This document shows, piece by piece, positions 1 through 5,057 of a stretch of 5,733 nucleotides of DNA. Both the position numbers and the translations under genes were made by a program. The stretch lies in contig JAFAIY010000078.1 of the NCBI GenBank assembly GCA_019236485.1, forward strand, positions 1-5,733. The letters are read 5' to 3'. The notes under the pieces are model-generated. The model was not told the DNA's origin and did not search any database. It was given only the letters and a program-made list of their open reading frames with translations. Position 1 is the first letter of the stretch, and every line of letters starts with the position of its first letter. The stretch comes from Comamonas sp. (GTDB lineage: Bacteria; Pseudomonadota; Gammaproteobacteria; Burkholderiales; Burkholderiaceae_C).

Positions 1-155
1 AGCACGGCTATGTGGTGGACTTTCTGGACTTCTTCTGGGGCGCCAGCCACTTTCCGGCCTTCAACGTGGCCGATATGGGCATCACCCTGGGCGCCATCCT
101 GCTGATCCTGGATGAGGTTCTGCGCGCAAAACGCGCCAAAACCCAGACCCCATAA
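1..155 (+). CDS. lspA: Lipoprotein signal peptidase (signal peptidase II), C-terminal part only
   Basis: The last 50 codons of an inner-membrane aspartyl protease that removes signal peptides from prolipoproteins after diacylglyceryl modification. The frame starts at base 3 and ends with TAA at 153-155; the 5' part lies outside the window. What is visible: [13 protein letters not shown], then [15 protein letters not shown], then a hydrophobic helix ([10 protein letters not shown]) and a short basic tail ([10 protein letters not shown]). In the LspA family the two catalytic aspartates lie in the VVDF and NxAD motifs, and both are present here (6th and 24th visible residues). The hydrophobic stretch is the last TM helix and the basic tail is expected in the cytoplasm. 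The spacing and C-terminal length match the E. coli-type enzyme, so this end of the gene looks intact. A strong hairpin 24 bp after the stop probably ends the transcript. Confidence 0.95.
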   Translation, partial: HGYVVDFLDFFWGASHFPAFNVADMGITLGAILLILDEVLRAKRAKTQTP

Positions 156-178
156 GCGCTAGCCGCTATCCAATCTGC

Positions 179-211
179 AAGCCCGCTGCTTCTGAACCAG
201 GCAGCGGGCTT
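179..211 (+). terminator. Rho-independent terminator after lspA, at a convergent gene junction
   Basis: A perfect 11-bp stem (arms 179-189 and 201-211, core AGCCCGCTGC / GCAGCGGGCT) encloses an 11-nt loop and runs into TTTGTT on the plus strand, which fits termination of lspA. On the minus strand the bases after the stem (GCAGATTGG) are not U-rich, so termination of the opposing gene, whose stop codon is only 4 bp from the stem, is less certain. Confidence 0.75.
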
Positions 212-214
212 TGT

Positions 215-967
215 TCATTGCGCCCCACTGCGCTCGGATTCAGCCGACTCGTAGATGGGCTCGGCGGCCCAGATCAGCCGACCGTCCTGCCAGTGGCGCA
301 CGCTGATGGGACTGGTGATAAAGCAGGCATCAAACACCCAGTCCGCCAGCACCAGACCGTTCAGGCGCTTGGGGAACACAGTCGCATCAAAGCTGCGGGG
401 CTGCTCGCTGGCGGCCAGCTGCACCATATTGCCTGCGGCGCAGCGGATGGTCTGTTGGCTTGGCGCCGTAAAGCCGTAGGGCTCGGCCAGCTCCAGCAGC
501 ACCTGGTTGTAGACGCTCAAGGCATTGACCCATATCTCGCCCAGCGGCACGGGATGGGGAAAACGCACCTCTTGCAGACCACGCAGATCGGGCAGTCCAT
601 CGGCCCTCTCGGCTCCGCCTTCGGGCATATCGCGCTGAATATGGCTGCCCGCGGGCAGGGTGATGTCGCCCCAGACCACGGGCTGGGCCAGCGTGAGATG
701 CGTGAGCCGTTCCTGCTCGGTCAGCTGCTGCTCCTGCCGATGATCGTTCCAGGCCATCTGCGCCAGCCCCAGCAGCGTGGAAATGGGCAATATGGACAGC
801 AACACGGCCAGCAGCCACTGCCAGATGCGCAACGGCGGCCTGGGCTGGCCGCGCCGCGCCTGCCACAGCCGCCAACCCCACCAGAGCAGCAGGCCGGCTG
901 CCACCAGGGCCGCCAACCACAGCAAAAGCAAGCCCACGGCAGCAGCGCCGGGCATGGCAGGAATCAT
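215..967 (-). CDS. Two-TM membrane-anchored protein of unknown function
   Basis: 250 residues; I do not recognise the family. The ATG at 965-967 (MIPAMPG) is chosen because AGGTGG lies 4 nt upstream (972-977). An in-frame ATG 23 codons earlier (1036) has no such site and would add a non-hydrophobic leader in front of the first helix. Two hydrophobic segments are evident, about residues 8-31 and 48-70. They are separated by an Arg-rich loop (RLWQARRGQPRPPLR) which, by the positive-inside rule, should face the cytoplasm, placing the remaining ~180 residues in the periplasm. That domain has two cysteines (C176, C215) that could form a disulfide, plus sequences such as QPVVWGDITLPAG and VRHWQDGRLIW that look like beta strands. 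It converges on lspA and diverges from the Na/Pi-type transporter gene, so it is probably a single-gene transcript. Reality as a gene is likely; function is unknown. An antisense frame over the same DNA is Gln/His/Pro-rich and looks like a shadow. Confidence 0.75.
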   Translation of the reverse strand: MIPAMPGAAAVGLLLLWLAALVAAGLLLWWGWRLWQARRGQPRPPLRIWQWLLAVLLSILPISTLLGLAQMAWNDHRQEQQLTEQERLTHLTLAQPVVWGDITLPAGSHIQRDMPEGGAERADGLPDLRGLQEVRFPHPVPLGEIWVNALSVYNQVLLELAEPYGFTAPSQQTIRCAAGNMVQLAASEQPRSFDATVFPKRLNGLVLADWVFDACFITSPISVRHWQDGRLIWAAEPIYESAESERSGAQ

Positions 968-1091
968 GGATCCACCTTTTTGATAGCCGAGAACCGTTTC
1001 CGAATAAGCCTCTGCCCCAGAAATGAGGAAAAGCATCCTAGTAGAAACGATGTTCGGATTTTTCGTTTATGTTCCATTTCGTTCCTTTATT

Positions 1092-1109
1092 TCGCACAAA
1101 ATGGTGCGA
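1092..1109. promoter_or_regulatory. Possible operator: TCGCAC-N6-GTGCGA inverted repeat
   Basis: A perfect 6+6-bp dyad with a 6-bp spacer (AAAATG), about 70 bp upstream of the transporter start and about 125 bp upstream of the divergent gene. Length and symmetry suit a dimeric DNA-binding regulator, but no regulator gene is present in the window and short dyads also occur by chance. Confidence 0.3.
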
Positions 1110-1149
1110 CATGGGATAGCGTGCGCTGCAGGCCACCGGCTGCCAGAGT

Positions 1150-1155
1150 TATATT
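1150..1155 (+). promoter_or_regulatory. Candidate -10 element for the Na/Pi-type transporter gene
   Basis: TATATT is the best -10-like hexamer in front of the gene and would put the transcript start near 1162, giving a short leader of about 18 nt. No convincing -35 hexamer lies 16-18 bp upstream, so the call is weak. Confidence 0.25.
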
Positions 1156-1179
1156 TGCTCGCTTCCCTGCTAGCAGCAC

Positions 1180-2907
1180 ATGAAGCATTTACTGAATCTC
1201 TTAGCCGCCATTGCCCTTCTGGTCTGGGGCTCGCAAATGGTTCGCACCGGCGTTTTGCGCGTCTTCGGTGCCAATCTGCGCAACATCCTGGCCCGCAGCA
1301 TGAGCAACCGTTTCTCGGCAGCTCTGTCGGGCCTGGGCGTGACGGCTCTGGTGCAGTCCAGCACAGCCACCTCGCTGATGACCTCGGCCTTTGTCGGCCA
1401 GGGCCTGATCTCCCTGCCCTCGGCCCTGGCCGTGATGCGCGGCGCCGATGTGGGAACGGCGCTGATGGCCGTGCTGTTCTCCGCCGACCTGTCCTGGCTG
1501 TCGCCGCTGTTCATCTTTGTGGGCGTGGTGCTGTTCATCACGCGCCAGGACTCCAAGCCCGGCCGCATAGGCCGCGTGCTGATCGGCCTGGGCCTGATGC
1601 TGCTGGCCCTGCGCCTGGTCGTGGAAGCCACCGAGCCCCTGCTCCAGGCCGAGGCCGTGCGCACGCTGCTGGCCTCGGTCAGCAGCGATCTGTTCATGGA
1701 GCTGCTGCTGGGCGCGGTGCTGGCCGTGCTCGCCTATTCCAGCCTGGCGGTGGTGCTGCTGATCGCAGCCATGGCCAGCTCGGGCGCGATTCCCATCGAG
1801 GTGGCGCTGGGCCTGACCCTGGGCGCCAATCTGGGCAGCGGCCTGGTGGCCGCGCTGACCACGGCCAAGTCCGCGGTGGAGGAGCGCCAGGTCACCGTCG
1901 GCAATCTGCTGTTCAAGATCATGGGCGTGGCGATCGTGGCGCCGTTCATCGCGCTGTGGGTGCAGTATGTGAGCCCCTATATCGCCAACGCGGGCCAGAA
2001 CGTGGTGATGTACCACCTGGCCTTCAATGTGTTCAACAGCCTGTGCTTCATCGGCCTGACCCAGACCGTGGCCCGCTGGGTCACGGCCCTGCTGCCCAGG
2101 CCCGCCGAGGAAAGCTCGACCCAGCTGCTGCGCCCGCGCCATCTGGACCCCTCGGCCCTGTCCACGCCTTCGCTGGCCATCTCCTGCGCGGTACGCGAGT
2201 CCCTGCACCAGGCCGATGTGGTGGAGTCCATGCTGATCGGCCTGCAGAAGGTGGCCGAGACCGACGACGCCAAGCTGTCCGAAGAGGTGCGCCACCTCGA
2301 GGCCACGGTGGACGACCTGTACTCGGCCATCAAGTACTACATGACCAAGATCTCGCGCGCCGAGCTCGACGAGCGCGAAGGCCAGCGCTGGACGGAAATC
2401 ATCAGCTTCACCATCAATATGGAGCAGATCGGCGACATCATCGAGCGCGTGCTGCTGGATCTGGAAGACAAGAAGATCAAGAAGGGCCGCCAGTTCTCGG
2501 ACGCCGGCATGCAGGAGATCCACGAGCTGACCCAGCACCTACTGGACAATCTGCGCCTGGCCATGAGCGTGTTCCTCAACGGCAATGTGCGCGAGGCGCA
2601 GAAGCTGCTCGAGGAAAAAGCGCGCTTTCGCGATCTGGAGCTGGCCTATGCGGCCACCCATCTGCAGCGCCTGTCCCAGCACACAGTGTCCAGCATCGAG
2701 ACCAGCTCGCTGCATATAGACATGATCAGCGACCTCAAGCGCATCAACTCGCTGCTGTGCTCCGTGGCCTATCCCATCCTCGAGCAGGCCGGAGCGCTGG
2801 CGCCCAGCCGGCTCAAGCCCGTGGCGCTCGAAGGCCGGCGCAGCCCCGGCGTCCAGAGCCCCAAGCCCGCAGCGGCCGCCAGGCCGGTCGCCAAAACCCG
2901 GGCCTGA
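1180..2907 (+). CDS. Na+/phosphate cotransporter family protein with PhoU-like C-terminal domain (NptA/YjbB type)
   Basis: 575 residues. The N-terminal ~305 residues are an inner-membrane transporter of the Na/Pi-cotransporter family, with two inverted repeats. Repeat 1 carries QSSTATS (59-65) and GADVGTA (88-94). Repeat 2 carries the corresponding AYSSLAV (185-191) and GANLGSG (215-221). The stretch HLAFNVFNSL (279-288) is typical of the last part of this family. Residues about 330-540 are a helical PhoU-like domain, with INMEQIGDIIERV (412-424) matching the PhoU helix signature and a second, similar block near ISDLKRINSLL (516-526). The final ~35 residues are Pro/Ala/Arg-rich and probably disordered. 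Family members move inorganic phosphate, and some such as E. coli YjbB favour export; direction here cannot be read from sequence. The first possible ATG is used: an in-frame TAG lies 9 nt upstream, and no clear Shine-Dalgarno is present (TGCTAGCAGCAC precedes the ATG). Confidence 0.9.
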   Translation: MKHLLNLLAAIALLVWGSQMVRTGVLRVFGANLRNILARSMSNRFSAALSGLGVTALVQSSTATSLMTSAFVGQGLISLPSALAVMRGADVGTALMAVLFSADLSWLSPLFIFVGVVLFITRQDSKPGRIGRVLIGLGLMLLALRLVVEATEPLLQAEAVRTLLASVSSDLFMELLLGAVLAVLAYSSLAVVLLIAAMASSGAIPIEVALGLTLGANLGSGLVAALTTAKSAVEERQVTVGNLLFKIMGVAIVAPFIALWVQYVSPYIANAGQNVVMYHLAFNVFNSLCFIGLTQTVARWVTALLPRPAEESSTQLLRPRHLDPSALSTPSLAISCAVRESLHQADVVESMLIGLQKVAETDDAKLSEEVRHLEATVDDLYSAIKYYMTKISRAELDEREGQRWTEIISFTINMEQIGDIIERVLLDLEDKKIKKGRQFSDAGMQEIHELTQHLLDNLRLAMSVFLNGNVREAQKLLEEKARFRDLELAYAATHLQRLSQHTVSSIETSSLHIDMISDLKRINSLLCSVAYPILEQAGALAPSRLKPVALEGRRSPGVQSPKPAAAARPVAKTRA

Positions 2908-2914
2908 AGGCCCG
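2899..2914. repeat. Small GC hairpin at the convergent stop-stop junction
   Basis: CGGGCCT-GA-AGGCCCG is a perfect 7-bp inverted repeat overlapping the transporter stop codon (TGA 2905-2907). It has no U-tract on either strand, so if it ends transcription it is not a classical intrinsic terminator. Only 17 bp separate the two stop codons. Confidence 0.4.
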
Positions 2915-2924
2915 AGGCCGGCGC

Positions 2925-3728
2925 CTACCAGCGCAGATAGGCGGCCAGAATCAGCGAGGCCTCGGGCGTGAAGCGCCCCTGCAGCAGCCAGTCCTCCAGC
3001 GTCGGCAGGTCCAGCAGCTCGAAGTGCTGGACCTCGCCGTCCTGGTTGTCGGGCCGCAGCGGCTCGGGAACCAGGGCCGAGAACCAGTCTATGCGCTCGC
3101 GCATATAGCCCTGGCCCTCGGCCTCGCCGCTGGGACGCGCAAACTCGACATGGCCGCCATAACCCAGCGCCGCCAGATCCCGCACGCGCAGGCCCGCCTC
3201 TTCCCAGGTTTCGCGCTCCAGCGCCTGCTCCAGCGTATCGGCCGCGGAAATCATGCCGCCCATCAAGGTATCCCACATGCCGGGGTTGGTCGCCTTGTCG
3301 TCGGCACGCTGCTGGGCCCAGACGCAGCCGTTGGCCGCCGTGCCCACCAGGTGCACGGCCCGCGTGGCAATGCCCAGGGGCCGCACGGCGCCGCGCTCTA
3401 TGGTGGCCACGGCCAGGCCGTTCTCGTCGCAGACGGCCAGCTGCTCATTGCGCCAGGCGCCGGCCACGCCGGCCACGCGCATGGCCTGGGCCAGCCGGTT
3501 CAGGTTCTGGCTGGCGCTGCCCGCCCCCAGCAATACCCAGCGGCCGTCGCGCCAGTCCAGCTCCACGCCATGCGCGGCCAGCAGCTCGGCGCCCAGTTGG
3601 CGCGCAAACTGCGCCTCGACGCTGCCCACCAGCCGCCCGTCCACGCTCAGTCCCTGGCGCGGCTGCCTGGGCTCCTGCCGCGCCAGGCAGCGCTGCGCCT
3701 GCAGCCATTGACTTGTTGTTTGCTTCAT
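2925..3728 (-). CDS. NUDIX hydrolase with DUF4743-like N-terminal region
   Basis: 267 residues, probably cytoplasmic. The start ATG at 3726-3728 (MKQTTSQW) has a good GGAGAG site just upstream; a longer in-frame version from 3839 would run into a repeat element and is not supported. Residues about 1-118 resemble the DUF4743 region found before NUDIX domains in Tnr3/YJR142W-like proteins. The NUDIX fold follows (about 120-265). The Nudix box lies at 158-180 and ends RETWEEAGL (172-180), which holds the metal-binding glutamates; the box's first conserved Glu is Asp (D164). The preceding NPGMWDTLMGG (148-158) is typical of the Tnr3-like subgroup. Fungal and plant relatives hydrolyse oxidised or damaged thiamine diphosphates, so a housecleaning pyrophosphatase role is plausible, but the substrate here is inferred only from family resemblance. 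It is convergent with the transporter gene and appears to be transcribed alone. Confidence 0.88.
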   Translation of the reverse strand: MKQTTSQWLQAQRCLARQEPRQPRQGLSVDGRLVGSVEAQFARQLGAELLAAHGVELDWRDGRWVLLGAGSASQNLNRLAQAMRVAGVAGAWRNEQLAVCDENGLAVATIERGAVRPLGIATRAVHLVGTAANGCVWAQQRADDKATNPGMWDTLMGGMISAADTLEQALERETWEEAGLRVRDLAALGYGGHVEFARPSGEAEGQGYMRERIDWFSALVPEPLRPDNQDGEVQHFELLDLPTLEDWLLQGRFTPEASLILAAYLRW

Positions 3729-3785
3729 TGCATCTCTCCGCTGCGGTGATTGTCCTAGAACGTGCTGATGATCTCCTCGCGCCGC

Positions 3786-3849
3786 GACAGTGACTTTGCG
3801 GGATGGGATGCAAGGCGCAATACCGCAGACCGCCCGCAAAGCCGCTGTC
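3786..3849. repeat. Imperfect 17-bp inverted repeat inside the palindromic element
   Basis: The arms GACAGTGACTTTGCGGG (3786-3802) and CCCGCAAAGCCGCTGTC (3833-3849) pair at 15 of 17 positions around a 30-nt loop. In plus-strand RNA one mismatch becomes a G-U wobble and the other is A-C. Nine consecutive pairs (CTTTGCGGG/CCCGCAAAG) form the inner stem. Confidence 0.6.
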
Positions 3850-3864
3850 CCTAAGGGTTGGACC

Positions 3865-3915
3865 GAAATCGGGCGATTTCTTCGCGCTGGCTCTTGCTTG
3901 CACCCAGGTGCAAGC
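3865..3915. repeat. Two adjacent near-perfect palindromes in the centre of the element
   Basis: GAAATCG-GG-CGATTTC (3865-3880) has 7-bp arms, and GCTTGCACC-CA-GGTGCAAGC (3896-3915) has 9-bp arms. Both are perfect with 2-nt spacers and only 15 bp apart. Neither is followed by a T-run, so they are unlikely to be intrinsic terminators. They fit the hairpin-rich interior of a non-coding mobile repeat or a structured RNA. Confidence 0.6.
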
Positions 3916-4004
3916 CGCGTTCCATCGCTGCGAACTCATCCCGATTTCACTCCAACGCGGTTGCGTAGAGATCATCAGCACGTTCTCAGCCCTCGTCGAC
4001 AGCC

Positions 4005-4100
4005 ATGACCCGCATCACGATTTACGGCCGGCGCACGGCCCCGCCCCATCCCTCGGATACGGTGGCGCCCATGGCCGAGGTTACAGTCCCTAGCCTATGA
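4005..4100 (+). CDS. Possible 31-residue leader ORF overlapping the EamA start
   Basis: An ATG at 4005 opens 31 codons (begins MTRITIYGRRTAPP, ends AEVTVPSL) whose TGA at 4098-4100 overlaps the ATG of the transporter gene in the arrangement ATGA. The transporter start lacks a nearby Shine-Dalgarno, so translational coupling to such a leader would explain how it is read. The leader itself has only a weak ribosome site (CGTCGACAGCC precedes it), so it may be a chance frame. Confidence 0.25.
   Translation: MTRITIYGRRTAPPHPSDTVAPMAEVTVPSL
4051..4080. repeat. Weak inverted repeat upstream of the EamA gene
   Basis: CCTCGG (4051-4056) and CCGAGG (4075-4080) could pair around an 18-nt loop. The rest of 3987-4096 shows nothing further apart from the possible leader ORF and a weak TACAGT (-10-like) at 4082-4087, which has no good -35 partner. 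Confidence 0.25.
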
Positions 4101-4996
4101 ATTCCACCCTCAAGCCCTCCACCGCGGCCATGTTGACCCTGGCGCCGCTGCTGTGGGCCGGCAATGCCATTGTGGGCCGGCTGGCCCAGGAGCTGATTTC
4201 CCCGTTCGCGCTCAATTTCGCGCGCTGGTGTCTGGCCTTTGTCCTGCTGCTGCCGCTGGCCTGGCAGGTGCTGCGCAGCAACAGCCCGATCTGGCCGCTG
4301 TGGCGCGAATATCTGCTGCTGGGCCTGCTCGGCATAGGCTGCTACAACGCTCTGCTGTATCTGGCGCTCAAGACCTCGACCCCGCTGAACGTGACCCTGG
4401 TGGGCTCCAGCATGCCGGTCTGGATGCTGGCCATAGGCCGCCTGTGCTGGGGTATTGCGGTCAGCCGCCGCCAGGTGTATGGCGCTCTGCTGTCGGTGCT
4501 GGGCGTGGCCGTGGTCCTGTCGCGCGGCGATCTGCCCAGCCTGCTCAAGCTGCGCTTTGTGGCCGGCGACCTGTTCATGGTGCTGGCCACCATGGCCTGG
4601 GCCTTCTACACCTGGCTGCTGTCGCGCAGCAAGGGGCCGCAGGAGGTCAAGGCCCACTGGGCCGGCTTTCTGCTGGCGCAGTTGGTGTTCGGCCTGGGCT
4701 GGTCGGGCCTGTTCACGGGCGGCGAAGCCCTGCTGGGCGAGTTCCGCTTCGTGGCCGGCTGGCCTTTGCTGGGTGCGCTGCTCTTCATCGCCATCGGCCC
4801 GGCGATTCTGGCCTACCGCTTCTGGGGCATGGGCGTGCAGCGCGCCACGCCCGCCATCGCCGGCTTCTTCGGCAATCTGATCCCGCTGTTCACGGCCCTG
4901 CTGTCGATTCCGGTGCTGGGCGAGACGCCGCATCTGTATCACGGCATTGCGTTTGCATTGATCGTGGCCGGCATCGTTGTCTCGTCGCGCCGCTAG
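4097..4996 (+). CDS. EamA/DMT-superfamily transporter (RhaT/YdcZ-like, 10 TM)
   Basis: 299 residues, the usual length for a two-domain EamA permease of the drug/metabolite transporter superfamily, in the inner membrane. About ten hydrophobic segments can be traced, the first near residues 10-28 and the last near 282-296. The two EamA repeats span roughly 12-142 and 156-297. Typical family features are the early LLWAGNAIVGR (18-28), the NFARWCLAF block (40-48), a repeat-1 end LGVAVVLSRG (135-144), the second-repeat start GDLFMVLATMAWAFYTWLLSR (157-177 region), and the closing NLIPLFTALLSIPVLGE (260-276). The substrate cannot be told from sequence; relatives export amino acids, metabolites or drugs. 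The start is the first ATG after an in-frame TAG 6 nt upstream; no Shine-Dalgarno is seen at normal distance (GAGG is 16 nt away). It converges with the SDR gene. The sequence looks intact. Confidence 0.88.
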   Translation: MNSTLKPSTAAMLTLAPLLWAGNAIVGRLAQELISPFALNFARWCLAFVLLLPLAWQVLRSNSPIWPLWREYLLLGLLGIGCYNALLYLALKTSTPLNVTLVGSSMPVWMLAIGRLCWGIAVSRRQVYGALLSVLGVAVVLSRGDLPSLLKLRFVAGDLFMVLATMAWAFYTWLLSRSKGPQEVKAHWAGFLLAQLVFGLGWSGLFTGGEALLGEFRFVAGWPLLGALLFIAIGPAILAYRFWGMGVQRATPAIAGFFGNLIPLFTALLSIPVLGETPHLYHGIAFALIVAGIVVSSRR

Positions 4997-5012
4997 TGCA
5001 GCGCTGACAAAA

Positions 5013-5033
5013 AAGCCCCGCAATGCGGGGCTT
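5013..5033 (-). terminator. Rho-independent terminator of the SDR gene (perhaps bidirectional)
   Basis: A perfect 9-bp stem AAGCCCCGC / GCGGGGCTT with a 3-nt loop. On the minus strand it is followed by six U residues (A-run at 5009-5014), making a classical terminator for the gene ending at 5058. On the plus strand the tail is TTCGGTTGG, so it would end the EamA transcript less efficiently. Confidence 0.85.
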
Positions 5034-5057
5034 CGGTTGGATGCAAGCAATGACTGA

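Larger units (their letters stand above)
968..1179. promoter_or_regulatory. Divergent intergenic region with AT-rich repeats and an inverted repeat
   Basis: These 212 bp must carry promoters for both the membrane-protein gene (-) and the transporter gene (+). The stretch at about 1040-1100 is clearly richer in A/T than its surroundings. It contains TTCG four times (1053, 1062, 1078, 1091), including TTTCGTT twice 16 bp apart (1061-1067, 1077-1083). An inverted repeat TCGCAC-N6-GTGCGA lies at 1092-1109. No PhoB-box-like CTGTCAT direct repeats were seen, so there is no sign of Pho regulation. Confidence 0.5.
3757..3986. repeat. 230-bp palindromic element bounded by perfect 19-bp inverted repeats (MITE-like)
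   Basis: The arms AGAACGTGCTGATGATCTC (3757-3775) and its exact reverse complement (3968-3986) are separated by 192 bp. The similarity of the two ends continues inward in degraded form: reading in from each arm, blocks such as CGC..CCGCG, AGTGA and CGGGATG recur in order. The interior holds several more hairpins (listed separately). No convincing ORF, transposase fragment or direct target-site duplication is visible (flanks TGTCCT and CAGCCC). The element sits 28 bp upstream of the NUDIX start, so its left arm may lie in that gene's promoter, and 110 bp upstream of the EamA start. Best reading: a MITE, a decayed insertion sequence end pair or another dispersed intergenic repeat. A large regulatory dyad shared by the two divergent genes is the alternative. 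Confidence 0.6.

Noticed and set aside
968..1179. PhoB box controlling the Na/Pi-type transporter
   Set aside because: No pair of CTGTCAT-like repeats with 11-bp periodicity was found in the intergenic region.
218..1183. A 321-codon plus-strand frame antisense to the unknown membrane protein
   Set aside because: The product is Gln/His/Pro-rich with no hydrophobic or domain pattern, while the minus-strand frame gives clean TM helices and has a ribosome binding site.
1023..3749. A 908-codon open frame on the plus strand across the transporter and NUDIX genes
   Set aside because: It overlaps two well-supported genes. Its product is an Arg/Gly/Pro/Ala/His-rich string without domains, as expected from an alternative frame of GC-rich coding DNA.
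3729..3839. N-terminal extension of the NUDIX protein to an ATG at 3839
   Set aside because: The extension would be encoded by the inverted-repeat element, and the ATG at 3726-3728 has a good GGAGAG ribosome site.
3752..3992. Target-site duplication flanking the 19-bp inverted repeats
   Set aside because: The bases immediately outside the arms (TGTCCT on the left, CAGCCC on the right) do not form a matching direct repeat, so recent transposition cannot be shown.
3790..4093. Plus-strand frames of 72 and 96 codons across the palindromic element
   Set aside because: Neither product resembles a transposase or any known domain, and both are explained by GC-rich repeat sequence; no ribosome site was seen.
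4022..5050. A 342-codon minus-strand frame antisense to the EamA gene
   Set aside because: Low-complexity Gln/Arg/His-rich product opposite a clear 10-TM transporter; it also runs through the terminator hairpin.
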